Assembly (NCBI GenBank): GCA_034769895.1
Contig: CM068370.1
Location: forward strand, 49,051,454-49,115,453
Direction of reading: 5' to 3'
DNA: 64,000 bases
From: Magicicada septendecula
Taxonomy: Eukaryota; Arthropoda; Insecta; Hemiptera; Cicadidae
The first letter of the stretch is position 1. Each line of letters opens with the position of its first letter. Made by a program: the position numbers and the translations under genes. A model generated the notes under the pieces. That model saw only the letters and a program-made list of their open reading frames with translations. It was not told the DNA's origin and searched no databases. Below, in pieces: positions 1-11,007 of the stretch.

Positions 1-2752
1 AGTCGGACTAAGCGGTCGTAGCGTCCGCGCAATAGCGTGAGCACACTCGTTTACACACAGCGTTTGTAAGCATTCTGTTAATTACACAAAACGTACGTAC
101 TATCTGTGGTACTTACAACAGCTTTTTACGGAGAAAATTAATTTGCTACGGGAATTATTTGATAAGGACTGTTCTAGTTGTTAGTTTTGCAAGGAAAATT
201 CAAGTTAACGTCGACGATATTCACAGAAACACGCGCGAGGAGTACATTTACACAGGATGCCATTGGATATCTTAATACACACGCACGATTTTATTAATTA
301 AATCACTTTATTCTAAGGTTTCCTGCTGTCTTCGTTTCCCACTGTAGAGAGAGAGAGCGCGCGCGCGATCGTCCCTGTTAACGCATGCCGTACCGCGTAG
401 TAGAGCAGGCGCTATAATTAGAGAGCTACTTCGGTAAAACTTTAGGCAGAATTCGATGCATCAACTTTGAAATTATTACAAAGTGAAATTTCATCGCACA
501 AAGTAAAATTTTACGTTATCCGAAAGTTTCAACAGGCAAATTAAATACTTAGTCGGGGAGCGCCGTGTTGAGGACCTAATATGTGTAATTCTTGAAGTTT
601 ATTTTCCTTATAGAAAGAAACTTAAGCAATGAAACCTCTTTACGTTTAACCGGTTGTTCGGCAGGTTCGTTAGAGGTCAGCAGCCCTTAATACTTGTAAT
701 TGTCTTTATCATGTTTTAGATAACTTTGAATTATATCAAGGCTGATTTATGGTGGCAAAGGGGGTGTGACGCGAACATATGCTTTCATTGAAGAGAAATG
801 CACTAGCCTCTCCGCCCCAACACCACTCTCACACGTTGGGTGGCCCTGTTACGCCGAGCAATCCACTCCGAGGTTGTGGTAGCCAATCCCTTCAGCTGAG
901 TGGATGGATAAGCAAACGAGAGACGAGGATTCTGTCAGGGCAGCCTGGGTCCTGGCCTGGCAGGATGGTGCACATCGGCAGCAGGGTGTACATCTAGTGT
1001 GGAGGCGGAGGAGCCTACAGTAGGCCAACGGCTGCACACATGGGCTACGTTAGTTAGTCTACTGCGATCGGGCAGAGGGAGCTCGTCAGCTGAGGTGAAA
1101 GCAAGAGGTAGAGGAAGAGCAGCCCGAAATCAAAATTCCTGGTCCCCCACGTTGTGGGTTTTACTGCAGGGCCAGAAACCTGCTTAAGTAAAAATATATG
1201 TACTTACAGAACTCACACGAGCCTCGGAAATCGGATGTCGATAGACCAAGGAGGAGATGGGGGAGGGTCTAATCCTTGGAGTAGTGATGATGACGATGGT
1301 TTAAGGTAGCGAGTCTTGGACATTTAAAAACCTCGAGAAAATCATGTACAGCATATGCGGATTAGGTTTCCTTGGATGGTGAAGAGTTATGTCGTGCCCC
1401 TAGATTAAAAAACATTGATGTGTACGAAAAATTAAATATTTTTTAGTAACACGAAAGAATATTAACGAAATAGGATTGCACATGCCAGGAGTGTCGGTGT
1501 TATGTAGAGGCTCGCAGAAGGTTGTGGGGACCCAGCGACTGGGGGGCGTAACTGATGATCGATCTGCTTGATTCATGAAGTGAGAACCAAGTGCAAGTTA
1601 TAAAGAGTATTTCACGAATATCGGTGTCAACGGCATTGAGTTCTTTAAAATCATTTGGGCGGCGATTAGATTCAAAAATTATTAGATGTAAAAAATTTAC
1701 CGTTAATGCTCCATGCTCTTCCGCTTCTTACTCAAATTACCTACTCTGTTGTCAGTACTTCTCCGAGAAGAATTTGACGAAAACATCCATTTTATTTCCA
1801 CAACTGCTTAAGTTACTTTACACTTACTAGTGTACAAATTGGTACAACATCATTGAGTGGTACACCATAACGGACTGATTTTCCAGGGTTAAAAATAAAT
1901 ATATTCTAAAAGTGATTTTGAATCCATTCTGTTATACTAAGTTTTACCAAAGTTTAATTATACCAACATATAAAAAGAGGGAAAAATAAAGCTACAATTG
2001 AAGTAGATTAGTAGATTCATAAACTCGAGAAAGCAATGAGGGTAAAAACAACGAAATTGAGATGTTATAGTGACGAAATTGGCAATTGTGAATTATAGTG
2101 ACTGCAATATACATTTAGTAATGTGTGCTCATGTGCTCTCATTATATAAATGTGTATAACAATTATAGCTGAGGTGGTTATTCTTTTTAGCTATAATGGA
2201 ATTATGGAATATCTTTGACAGTATTACTTGCCATAAATTTTATACATTTATTAAAAGCAAGATGTTACTCAGATTGTATACATATGAAACCAAAATTAAG
2301 ATATGAGTGGTAGTTTCAAATAATGAAAAAAAATTATGTTGTCTCGTCAACACCGCTTCATCATACACATTGGGGAGGTGATCAATCTTTGTAAGGAAGA
2401 ATATAGCCGTAAGTGTTCGCAGGTGCAGTCGATATAGCTCTTTTGGCTGAAAATAAAAATTACCTAAAGAGGCTTTACTTAAATTGTAAAGGAGACTTTG
2501 TAGGTTTGATATCAGTGTATATTTTAACGTGCAGACAGACAAAAAATGTGCAGTGATCAATTAAATTGTGCAATGATAAAATTATAAAATGTGGAGTAAT
2601 AAAATTTTGAGAAAAAAGTCTGGAAAATAAATTAACTGACACTTAAGTAAAAAATAATGTAATGAAACAATATTTAGCCTTACTAAAAACTAAAGCAGTT
2701 TTAATTCAAGCTTAACATATTTTATTTTAATTATTGTCTTTAAAACTCTTGT
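1..2752. other. No recognisable gene
   Basis: No protein family is recognised on either strand. Positions 780-1190 are clearly more GC-rich than the surroundings and hold short open frames on both strands; this could be the 5' end of an old LINE or a remnant CpG-rich segment, but no motif decides it. The rest is AT-rich with frequent stops. Confidence 0.5.
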
Positions 2753-3091
2753 CTAAAAAGTCTTGCTCTTCATTTTATTTTTCTGGAGGCCTTCTTCTTC
2801 CTTCTCTTTGCTTTTACGGCTCTTCTTGCTTGCCTCTGGGAAAACCCCTGAAAAATAAAACCGCTCCGTTGGTTTTGGAGTCTTCCTGACTCGGTGTTGC
2901 CTTTTACTCATCCATGTTAGCACTGCATTGAGGGGATCCCACTCCGACAACGATGGCATGTTAAAATGGATATACAAGTGGAGATTTTCAGTGTCAATAC
3001 TAAGGCGTTGGCGGTGATCAGTTTTCAGCATGTTACTGGCACCTATAATTCTTTCTACATTCGCACTGTGAGGCTTGGCTGCCAAGATAAC
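2753..3091 (-). pseudogene. hAT-type transposase C-terminal relic
   Basis: The minus-strand frame holds a stretch resembling the hAT C-terminal dimerisation region: KPHSANVERIIGASNMLK followed by a short spacer, RQRLS and then LHLYIHFNMP. In hAT transposases this block (S-A/N-x-x-E-R followed by R-x-x-L-S and a final L-x-I-x-x-N) lies near the C-terminus and mediates dimerisation. After it the frame becomes lysine-rich and runs to a stop at 2753. The catalytic core is not recognisable upstream, so this is an isolated tail. A domesticated hAT-derived host gene is possible but less likely, as no splice-supported extension is seen. Confidence 0.5.
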
Positions 3092-3914
3092 ACATGGCTG
3101 CTTTTAGCCAATATGACACAAGTGTTTGAAAAGTTGTTTGATTGACAAAAAAATTAACTTGTTCTGAAAGGGTTTTTTCTTCGATGCCTCCAGTTCAGGA
3201 TGTTCTTGGATATCTTCAAATTCTTGTGCAACGTTTTGGCAGGTCTAATTTTTGAAAATTTCCCGGGGCAGAATCCCTGGAACCCCCGTTATGTTAAACT
3301 ACACATTTTTGCAGTGATAAAAATTTCTTAAAATATACCCTGTTTGATGTGAAGACGAAAGGACGGAACACTGACGTGACAATAAGTGGAAATAAACTAG
3401 GTAAAACAGATAGGCACGTCGTTGATGTTTTCAAAGACTTGCGTGGCAAGATTACAAAGGACGGAAGATACGCCTAAAAACGTTACAATTTTTACAAAAG
3501 AAAACTATCTTTTATAAAAACGAGGCCATTGTCCTCAAGAAACAGTAGATGGGTGCCAGTTGCTTGATTTCTGGTTGGACACTGCAATAAAAAGTGACAC
3601 AAAACGTGTGTATACAGTTTGAACTTCTTTCAGTTTAATTCTCATCTGCTTGTTGGATGGATGCCCGTGTCACAGAAACCTTCTGCGCGGACATTCAGTG
3701 ATTTGCTTTATTTAGACGCCATGCATAGTTTTACACTCTTTCTTACTCATCCCGCTTCGGTGTAAAATTACTAAAATTATTGGTACAGAATTTAAAGAAG
3801 ATTTTTCGCTTTACCAGCGATTAATTTTTTAAACTTTTACGTTGAACATCATGTTTCGGTTACATAAATAATCGTTTTCAGACTGAATTATTTTATTTAT
3901 TATTATTTTTTTTT
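3092..3914. other. Degenerate intergenic DNA
   Basis: The minus strand just upstream of the hAT relic may hold further decayed transposase sequence to about 3240, with stops. No gene or repeat is recognised in the remainder. Confidence 0.35.
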
Positions 3915-4259
3915 TAGGCGATTTAATTACGGCTGGCGCCACCTCTCGCATCCTAGCTTCCACTGGCATCGGTTTAAACAGTCCAGTTTTGTAAGTCCTC
4001 TTGCATTCATTGCATCTTCGACGTCCGTTTTCCATGGATGTTTAGGTCTTCCTTTTTTTCTTCTAGCGGGTGGAGTCCATTCCCATACCTTCCTTGGCCA
4101 TCTCTCATCCGACATTCTTTTTAGGTGTCAAAACCAATTGAGTCTTCTTCCTTCTATTGTTTCTATAATGTCAAGGTCGATTCCCATCGCTTGTCTTATC
4201 TCTACATTTCTCACTCTATCTAGTCTTGTTAGTCTACACCACCTCCGCCAGTAATCCAG
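3915..4259 (-). pseudogene. LINE ORF2 C-terminal fragment (downstream part of split LINE)
   Basis: Minus-strand translation gives the typical non-LTR tail: a W-R-R-W-C-R-L-T-R-L block near 4250, then RWPRKVWEWTPPARRKKGRP and a C-terminal R-G-L-T stretch. The last segment, after the R-K-K-G-R-P motif, is open from 4115 to 3927. The upstream part of the same LINE reading is found at 4718-4910, beyond a PLE fragment. The clade cannot be assigned by eye. Confidence 0.65.
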
Positions 4260-4717
4260 TAATTTGATACCCCTACATGTGTGCAACAAAGGCCGTTACA
4301 TGGACGCAATAGAAGAGTTCGAAATATACAAAGCATATAATAACATAAACAGCCGAGACTTCATATTGAATGACCATTTAAATTTTAAATCCAACCCGCT
4401 ATACGATACAGCATTGAACCTGCTTAAGCGTAATCACTCATATAATAATTCAGTGTCCGATCGGCTTCGCTGTGGTGCACACCATTTTATTTATTTTAGA
4501 AAGCGAGTGAGTTACATTAGTTGACAATTATGTGTAACATGTGATTTTAACTGTTAACGACCTCAATAGAGTGACTTAATCTGATGATGGAGCATATGTT
4601 CCGAAACGCGTCATTTTAATCGACGTACAACGAAGTCACACGACGGATACAAGGTGATTTATTTATCTATGATCTACTATTCCTACGTGACTTGGATACC
4701 AAAAACCAACATCCATT
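4260..4717 (+). mobile_element. Penelope-like element 3' fragment with hammerhead-like tail
   Basis: Positions 4264-4470 encode PLHVCNKGRYMDAIEEFEIY and continue for about 45 residues. This matches the C-terminus of the GIY-YIG endonuclease of the longer PLE at 15835-17584 (PLHICNKGRIMSALEEFEIY), including the E-E-F-E-I-Y-K region with the conserved acidic residue. A hammerhead-like motif and the PLE tail ending in GACTTGGATACC follow. The copy is 5'-truncated and sits inside a minus-strand LINE, whose two parts flank it. I did not find a clean target duplication. Confidence 0.8.
4571..4639 (+). ncRNA. Hammerhead-ribozyme-like motif in PLE tail
   Basis: CTGATGA (4581-4587), then stem II GGAGC-ATAT-GTTCC with one G-T pair, GAAA (4603-4606), palindromic stem III ACGCGT (4606-4611) and C at the predicted cleavage site (4612). 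The AAT before the core can pair with ATT after the site, and GTGACTT (4571-4577) with AAGTCAC (4633-4639) as an outer stem I. One extra T sits between the core and stem II. Activity is inferred only. Confidence 0.6.
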
Positions 4718-4910
4718 TAAAATAGTTTTATAAATTCTGATTTTATTGTTTTTTGTTATTCGTGGACTCCAAAGCAGACTGTTTAATTGTGTTTTGCTGT
4801 CTTAGCTTGTCCTATTCTTACTTTTATTTCTTGGTTGCTGTCACCATCCGATGTCATTGTTACACCCAAATACTTGAAGTTTCTAATCTGAATGATTAAA
4901 TTGCAATTGA
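4718..4910 (-). pseudogene. LINE RT C-terminal fragment (upstream part of split LINE)
   Basis: Minus-strand translation reads F-K-Y-L-G-V-T-M-T-S-D-G-D then EIKVRIGQAKTA and K-I-R-I-Y-K: the thumb-side block of LINE reverse transcriptases that follows the catalytic domain. It has a stop and is frameshifted. It continues logically into 3915-4259 once the PLE fragment is removed. Confidence 0.6.
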
Positions 4911-5081
4911 TTAAGATAGCGTAAACAATAATAGCTGAAGTGGTAAGTTGTCATTTGCATTCCATGTACACATAAATTACTATCCATACTTATAGTGCAA
5001 CGTCTTTATTTGACGAATGCTGTCGTCCGGTGATAAGCGAAAATTGTTTTCAGGTATGGTATGTTCGCTCGTCTACTGAAC

Positions 5082-6518
5082 CAGTGGCGTATCTAGTACT
5101 TGGCCTGGGGGGGGTCAGGTCATGTCGGCTTCATATAAAAGAAAAAAACATTAACAATAATAAATACAGTGGAACTCGCGAATAACGAGCTCGCGTATAA
5201 CGAGAACTCCGATGTAACGAGCAAAAGTACGAGATTTGTTTGGTTTTGTATCTTAATAATGAGAATTAAACTCGCTTTTAACGAGTAGAAACGCATTAGA
5301 GACCTGGTTATAACGAGCATTTTATCATCACAGGCTTGTTCAGTTTCGAACAAGTTATTCGCATGGGCTAAGGTTTAAAAAAGTTCGTTACAATACAACG
5401 TTTTAAACATTCGTTTAAAATCATTAACGCAATTTAGTGAAACTAATATTGTAAGTGATGAGTTCCTGGAATGTTTAAATAAATTACAAAACTGTTTTGC
5501 CATTTAAAGATACAGAATTACTAAACAAACAAAAATTATATAACTTTTTTTAGGTTAAGTTTTGTGTGCAAAATATAATTTTGAGAATTCCATTTAGAAC
5601 AAAGAACAAAATGACAAATAAATTACAGTGAATTTTCTTGTAATTTAAAACAAAAATATTGTAACACGGAAAGTTTTGCGTTTTTTACCAAATAGCCGGC
5701 TGATTTTGATAAGTTTTTTACTATATTTTGCGAATGCAGATACGCCAATATTCAGCAAAGAATGTTAGAGTCAAAAAAATGTTTACAGTTTAAATTTCAC
5801 TTTTAATCATAGAATGTAAAACATGTCAAAATTTTATTGTGCAAAGCCTCTTCTAAAGTAGACGGTTTTGTTGCTTGTTCGATATCACGGTATAAAAATT
5901 TAGATCTGCGAGTCGACAAATCGGTTGTAGCGTGCACCCGGTTTTTACGAGCAATTTGTCTGGTCCCTTGAATTTTGTTATAAGCAAGTTTCACTGTATT
6001 ATAATGTTCAAAGTGGCTGAAAACCTGTGATAACGTCCTGAAATCAATTCCGTTCAATTAAACGGTAATAACACAATAAAATACGCGTTATTGAAACAAT
6101 GTTTACAAAATACTTATTGAATTATTATGTTTAAAGACGATAACCACAGTGTAATAAAAATAAAAGGTAAACCAAGAAAGTTTTACACAAAAAAAAAGGT
6201 GCACTGTTTGAAAATATTTTAGAGTTTAATTCACCTTGATTTTTTTGCCATTTAATTTCGTTAACAACTTCTTCCCAGGTCACAGAATTGATTTACCTAT
6301 ATTTCATATTTCAAAAGTATATGCAAATGCTGTGCCATAAGTCTGTTTGTGTACAAACAAATTTAAAAAAATAGTTACTGCTATATCAGGAAACACGGGT
6401 GCAAAAATAATAAGAAAAAACCTAAAAATTAAGAGATTAACAAAATTCCCTGTAAATATTTTAACCCTCTGAAGGAGGTCCGGTGCCGTTCGTCGCCCTC
6501 CCCATAAATACGCCCCTG
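5082..6518. mobile_element. hAT-like non-autonomous element, interrupted
   Basis: The left end CAGTGGCGTATCTA and the inverse of the right end (CAGGGGCGTATTTAT) form short imperfect terminal inverted repeats, with G-rich and C-rich subterminal runs. A second copy (45417-46009) shares the ends, the internal block GTGTCGGCTTCATATAAAAG and a block near 6030 that reads GTGATAACGTCCTGAAATCA. No matching 8-bp duplication flanks this copy (TACTGAAC versus TCACATTT). It is interrupted by a nested element at 5167-5996. No transposase was recognised, so it is non-autonomous. Confidence 0.65.
5167..5996. mobile_element. pogo/Tigger-like element nested in the hAT-like element
   Basis: The left end CAGTGGAACTCGCGAATAAC is inverted at the right as GTTATAAGCAAGTTTCACTG, and TA lies immediately outside both ends. 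Ends of the form CAGTnnAACnnnnnTATAAC with TA duplication are typical of the pogo/Tigger group of the Tc1/mariner superfamily. The left subterminal region repeats AACGAG several times. No intact transposase frame is seen. The copy at 45417 lacks this 830-bp segment at the same place and so acts as an empty site. Confidence 0.65.
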
Positions 6519-6731
6519 TCACATTTAGACTGCAGAATTTTTTAGATAAGTGTAGTAATTAGTACTATATTTATATACTTTTCATACCTTACGTTTTCTG
6601 GCGCAATATAAGGTAGGCATAATCTTGTGTAATGGCGGATTGTTTGAGTTTCCTTATTAAGTTTTAGTGTTTAGGTTTATGCAGCCAAAATGTTGACAGT
6701 ACGTTGATTCGATTATGATACTATAATCTCG

Positions 6732-6850
6732 GTTCATCACAATTGAAACGGGAATACTCAGGTTTGAGAACTTATATTTTTTTATGGATCAACCAAACGT
6801 TTATGTCCGTCGTAAAAACGTTATCGCAAAAAAATCTAAATAATAAAATC
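6732..6850 (+). repeat. Direct repeat, copy 1
   Basis: About 115 bp here is similar to 7652-7775, sharing TTTTTATGG and, at the end, GTTATCGCAAAAAAA followed by CTAAATAATAAAAT. By eye the two are roughly three-quarters identical. They flank the LINE-E fragment and the hammerhead inverted pair. Confidence 0.55.
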
Positions 6851-7205
6851 AGAAGACTATTATTTTTTGGACATTTATATAGAATGGACGACAGTAGGTT
6901 AACAAAGCAGATTTTCAAATATCTGTGGGGGGACGAAGTCAACATCAAGTTGGATTAAAGAAGTCCAAAAGTATTTAGAAAAAAATAATATAAACGCAGA
7001 AGAAGAAATTGAAAAAGAAGTTTTCCGGGTAAAAATGTTAAAAATGTAAGGAGTCCAGGGTAGAAGAGAGAAAAACGCAGGTTGAGAGTGGACTGAAGAC
7101 AGGAAGAAGAGACACAGTGGAAAGATGAAAGAATATTGGAGAAAAAGAAAAGAACAAGGAATAAATATTTGAAATTGGCATGTGGTCCTTAGGTATCCGA
7201 TAAAA
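6851..7205 (+). pseudogene. LINE-E 3' fragment
   Basis: Encodes RRLLFFGHLYRMDDSRLTKQ, almost the same as the LINE-E copy at 52590-53035 (RRLLFFGHLYRMDDNKLTKQ). Later, broken frames resemble E-W-T-E-D-R-K-K-R-H and MKEYWRKRKEQG. The 3' end GAAATTGGCATGTGGTCCTT matches the inverse copy near 52115-52135. 5'-truncated and with stops. Confidence 0.7.
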
Positions 7206-7277
7206 AAAAACCAGAGAACATACCTAAAGAATACTAACAGAATTATCACTGTTGTACACACCACTATAGAAAAATTA

Positions 7278-7326
7278 TTCCGATTAGCGCTTTCAAGCTT
7301 CACGCTTGAAATCGTCCGGTCGGAAA
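7278..7326 (-). ncRNA. Degraded hammerhead-like motif
   Basis: Minus strand: the expected CTGACGA core reads CGGACGA and stem II is disrupted, but GAAA, AGCGCT and the ATCGGAA stem I arm are kept. Probably inactive. Confidence 0.4.
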
Positions 7327-7529
7327 TCGTCAGATTAAAAATTTCTGTTAAAATGTGCAATCGACGACGAAAGGTAATGGACGACAACAATTAGGTAAGT
7401 AAAGTATTTAAATATCTCAAGTTAAAAGTCAAATTGAAGAGGGTCTTAAGTAAACTATGGTTCAATAAACAATGCCTGGGTAACAATGTCATTCCGAAAT
7501 ACGCGCAAGTTAAAATTAAAAATAAGATT

Positions 7530-7575
7530 TTCCGATCTGACGATGAGCTCTGTAGCTTGAAAGCGCTAATCGGAA
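7530..7575 (+). ncRNA. Hammerhead-ribozyme-like motif
   Basis: TTCCGAT (7530-7536) pairs with ATCGGAA (7569-7575) as a 7-bp stem I. The core is CTGACGA (7537-7543), stem II GAGCT-CTGT-AGCTT, GAAA (7559-7562), palindromic stem III AGCGCT and A at the cleavage position (7568). The stem II loop (CTGT) differs from other copies (GAGA, GTGA) while the stem is unchanged. Confidence 0.7.
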
Positions 7576-7651
7576 TAATTTTTCTATAGTAGTGTACAAC
7601 AGTGATAATTCTGTTTGTGATTATAACCACAAACACAACTTTCTTTTATCG

Positions 7652-7775
7652 ATTCATGGGTTTATCAAAATCGAAGCGAGAATAATCAGGTTTTGATAAC
7701 TTGAAGTTTTTATGGTACGCCCGAAAGTTTGTATCCACATGTTATCGCAAAAAAATAATCTAAATAATAAAATAA
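7652..7775 (+). repeat. Direct repeat, copy 2
   Basis: Diverged copy of 6732-6850, in the same orientation, immediately after the hammerhead inverted pair. Confidence 0.55.
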
Positions 7776-8078
7776 AAAACCGTATAGAATACTGTCATTA
7801 AACTGTTGTCAACAGAGGATAACATATGGTGTACCGAAGGAAACTTCCACAACGTGGAAAGATAAATAACGACGTTTTGAAAACATAAAACTGTAAAGCG
7901 TGATGATAACGACGGAAAGGCAGGAAGAGGTACGGTGCGCAGTGTCCGCTGCCTTTAGAAAGACGTTTGTCATCCAAACGACGTGAAGAACCATTGTCCG
8001 CTGTCAGCGTTGTTTCATGCGTCATCCAGAAGTAGCACTCGACTGCGAAAGTGTTCTGCCGTTGAAAAATGTCTTTTT

Positions 8079-8079
<1 letters not shown>

Positions 8080-8146
<67 letters not shown>
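8080..8146. repeat. (AC)n microsatellite
   Basis: Uninterrupted AC dinucleotide run of about 66 bp. An impure CA/CG-type run (CACACGCACGCATGCACGC) follows at 8285-8326. Confidence 0.95.
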
Positions 8147-8148
<2 letters not shown>

Positions 8149-8326
8149 TGGAAACACACAACAGGTGAACAATACAACTCACGGACATCACAAAGAGTAT
8201 CCATATTACGTGTTTACGTGTACGTGAAGGGAGGCGTATCGTTTGCCACGAGTGGTTCGTGTGCAACCAGCGAGATATACACGTCACACACACACACGCA
8301 CGCATGCACGCACGCACGCACAGAGC

Positions 8327-9052
8327 TCATAAGCAGGTTGTCAAAGTTAAGTAAGCGTTGTCAACGATGCGCAGCGATTCTGGTGTCGGAGGAACGGGAA
8401 AATGTTCAAGTGGGTAGCCTTGTCATCTATGTAGTAAACATGTTAATAACTGGTTATAAATTATTGTTATACTTTATGCTGACAATTCCTTAACCGAGAT
8501 CGCCTCGTCGCTTAAGTTGAGTAGTTCCGTTCAGACGTCATAAGCATGTGTGTTTAACTATTAACGCGCCTAAGTCAGTTTCAAAAGACAATCCCACAAT
8601 GACGAGCTGCTTAGAAACTTATGTATCGTAACTCGTTCGTGTGGAATACCTGTTAATAACACCTGCTACCAAAGTATCCATCTAACTATGGTGAAGATGG
8701 CATCAATGTAACGTTTTTAGATGACAGGGAGACAAAATGAGAAGATACGAAACTGTCTTGTGATCGTAACGAAAAGCTCATTCGCGCGCGCATACAGACA
8801 GACATGTAGACATTTGAAGAGAAAGGGCTGGAGGTTTGGGTTTGGCGTGGAGAGTGCCGGTTTCATAGGGCACTCCACCGCCTCTCTCCGCCGTAGGAAG
8901 TCTCGCAGAAAGCGCGGCAAAGCTACCAACTGCATGTGGTACCACATTCACCACGAAACCTTGTCACAACCACCGCCATCGTGATCTCATGAGGCAATCA
9001 AGGGGGAGGTGATAGAAGGAATCAGGAGTACAGACCCCAGGTAAACTATACG
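8327..9052. other. No recognisable gene
   Basis: Short frames only. A basic segment at 8800-8930 (H-S-T-A-S-L-R-R-R-K-S-R-R-K-R) lies upstream of the retroelement fragment and could be decayed gag nucleocapsid sequence, but no complete zinc knuckle is present. Confidence 0.35.
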
Positions 9053-9253
9053 ATGGCCAATAGTCAACGACCATACCAACACAATTTACCGACTTACGTG
9101 TATTACCCACAGCAGACGCAAGGTAACCAAAGTAATACAACAAATAGCCGACATATTAGTGGTAACCCAGAGGTTAGACAGGAACCACAAACAAGTCAGC
9201 AACCCAATGTTCCGGGAGACCGGGCAAATGAGACAGGTGCTCATTTAAACTAG
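9053..9253 (+). pseudogene. Possible gag-like fragment
   Basis: A 66-residue frame rich in Gln, Asn, Pro and Thr (begins MANSQRPYQHNLPTYVYYPQ). It resembles a low-complexity Gag linker and lies 90 bp upstream of a retropepsin fragment on the same strand. No Gag domain is diagnosable; assignment rests on context. Confidence 0.3.
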
Positions 9254-9343
9254 ACGCGGCAGTGAAAAAGGAAGACAGCCCTTCACTGATCCAATATTAT
9301 GGGGTAACTGGACGAAAAAACTAGACAGGACGAAGACAGGACA

Positions 9344-9649
9344 ATGACATTGAGAACAAATAATTATCTCAGAGATATTAGGGAGGAATTGTTAGAAGAG
9401 AGGGATAATATAGTTGAAAATAATAATAAAGGGAATAATGGGATAGTATAAATTAAGGTAGATATAAATGGTATAGATGCAACATTACTAATTGATACAG
9501 GATCAAACGTATCGTTGATAGACAGTGTGGAGTTAGAAATAAATAAACAGAATAGTAATCTACCCATACCCACTCTGCCTATAAATAACATTATACTAGT
9601 CGGAGCAACGGGAAGGCAGAATAAATCTATAAAAAACAGGTGTCGTTAG
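9344..9649 (+). pseudogene. LTR-retrotransposon aspartic protease fragment
   Basis: Reading from the ATG at 9344, one TAA (around 9448) interrupts the frame just before IKVDINGIDATLLIDTGSNV-S-L-I-D. The D-T-G-S motif, preceded by hydrophobic residues and followed by S-L-I, is the retropepsin catalytic site. A second-half motif I-I-L-V-G-A-T-G-R follows about 45 residues later. The stop at 9647 ends it before reverse transcriptase. It most resembles Ty3/Gypsy proteases. No pol remains downstream; a CA/CT microsatellite starts 140 bp away. Confidence 0.65.
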
Positions 9650-9790
9650 AGATGACCAGTAGTGATCTCGGAGATCACGATGGCGGTGTCACAACCGACT
9701 CGTAAACAAAGAGACAAGTCTCCGCTGGTGTGGTTCACGATCCGTCACCTCGTCGTCCGAAATAGACATACAGAAAAGCAGCCAGACAGT

Positions 9791-10022
<232 letters not shown>

Positions 10023-10091
10023 CTATAATAATAAATATATACCAATTTCTGTAAGATTTTAAAATCTGCTTAAATTTACAATTGTCTGTAT

Positions 10092-10581
10092 TGTTACGAA
10101 AATCGAACTGACCGTCGTAAGGTACAGTGGAAAACAAACTATAAGACATCAATGAAGTCACTAATATCCAGCCTTAATTATCACAATTAATAATTTGTAA
10201 TCAACAAAATAGTCTCTTTTACAACTATTCAAGTAAAATTTGTCCACACGCAATAATAATGTCAACTATAAAGGATTCCGCACTAATTATAACACAACAA
10301 CACTTCGCCGCACTTGTGGAAATCGCCACACTTACCGCGCTAAGGAAAATCGCTCAACACAACTGAACTGACAAGCCGGCTGCTATGACTTTTTATAGGT
10401 AGCGCACGCCTTCCATCCTGAATGTGGTGTGTCAGCTACTGCGTATTTCAAGTGTACTTTTGAAGAAGCTGGAACATACTCGAACGCGGCCTTAACTGAG
10501 GGAACACCTGTACGACTAGCAGGGGGACGGATGCATGACGCTCTCGGCTAATCTAGGCGGTGAGATACGGTTCTCGTTACA
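10092..10581 (-). mobile_element. Solo LTR, Ty3/Gypsy-like (minus strand)
   Basis: On the minus strand the unit starts TGTAACGAG and ends CGTAACA, with inverted ends TGTaACG/CGTtACA. Flanking 4-mers GTAT and ATAT are close to a duplication. A TATA box (CTATAAAAAG, 10389-10398) lies about 30 bp before an initiator-like TCAGTTCAGTTG. The last 250 bp match the plus-strand LTR at 26354-26981, including GACATTATTATTGCGTGTGG and GTGACTTCATT. No internal region adjoins, so this is a solo LTR. Confidence 0.7.
10389..10398 (-). promoter_or_regulatory. TATA box of solo LTR
   Basis: CTATAAAAAG on the minus strand, followed about 25-30 bp later by TCAGTTCAGTT, a typical insect TATA-initiator arrangement inside an LTR. 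Confidence 0.6.
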
Positions 10582-10807
10582 ATATGATCATCTGTTTTGA
10601 CGGATATATTCCAAATTTAGTTGTGCATATTTTCGTTTTTTATACATCAGCATTATTACTAAAAATAAATATTATTAAAATTCTAAATGAAACGTTTCTA
10701 TTTTCCTTTGTTTTCCGAAAAGTCAAAATTTTTAATTAAGAAAGTTGTGTTAGTGGTTATAATCACAAACAGAATTATCACTGTTGCACACCACTATAGA
10801 AAAATTA

Positions 10808-10853
10808 TTCCGATTAGCCCTTTCAAGCTTCTCAGCTCATCGTCAGATCGGAA
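10808..10853 (-). ncRNA. Hammerhead-like motif with altered stem III
   Basis: Minus strand: TTCCGAT, CTGACGA, GAGCT-GAGA-AGCTT, GAAA, then AGGGCT in place of AGCGCT, A, ATCGGAA. The single change breaks the stem III palindrome. Confidence 0.6.
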
Positions 10854-11007
10854 ATAACAACAGCAGAATAAAACGAACTCTTCACACCCCCACCCGCCTC
10901 ACTGTCCACACACTCCCCCGCAAACAAGCTATAAGTCAAATGTCCCTTCCCAACCCCCGAGCCCTGCACCCCCATCTGTACAGTTACATATTTTTCTAGC
11001 ACATTCC

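Larger units (their letters stand above)
7235..7645. mobile_element. Hammerhead inverted-repeat element, pair 1
   Basis: The sequence around 7240-7330 is repeated in inverse orientation at 7525-7640. Shared blocks include CAGAATTATCACTGTTG, CTATAGAAAAATTATTCCGA and AGCGCTTTCAAGCTT. The right arm ends with ATAACCACAAACACAACTTTCTT. The right arm carries an intact hammerhead-like motif; the left arm's motif is damaged. Related pairs lie at 10739-11533 and 17839-18053 and a single copy at 50190-50425. No coding capacity. Confidence 0.7.

Noticed and set aside
6899..7390. 163-residue hydrophobic minus-strand frame
   Set aside because: Antisense of the LINE-E 3' fragment and of the hammerhead arm; composition explains the hydrophobicity.
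10784..10999. Similar 71- and 83-residue frames at 10784-10999 and 11272-11523
   Set aside because: Their similarity comes from the inverted arms of the hammerhead element; one is plus, one minus, and neither has a domain.
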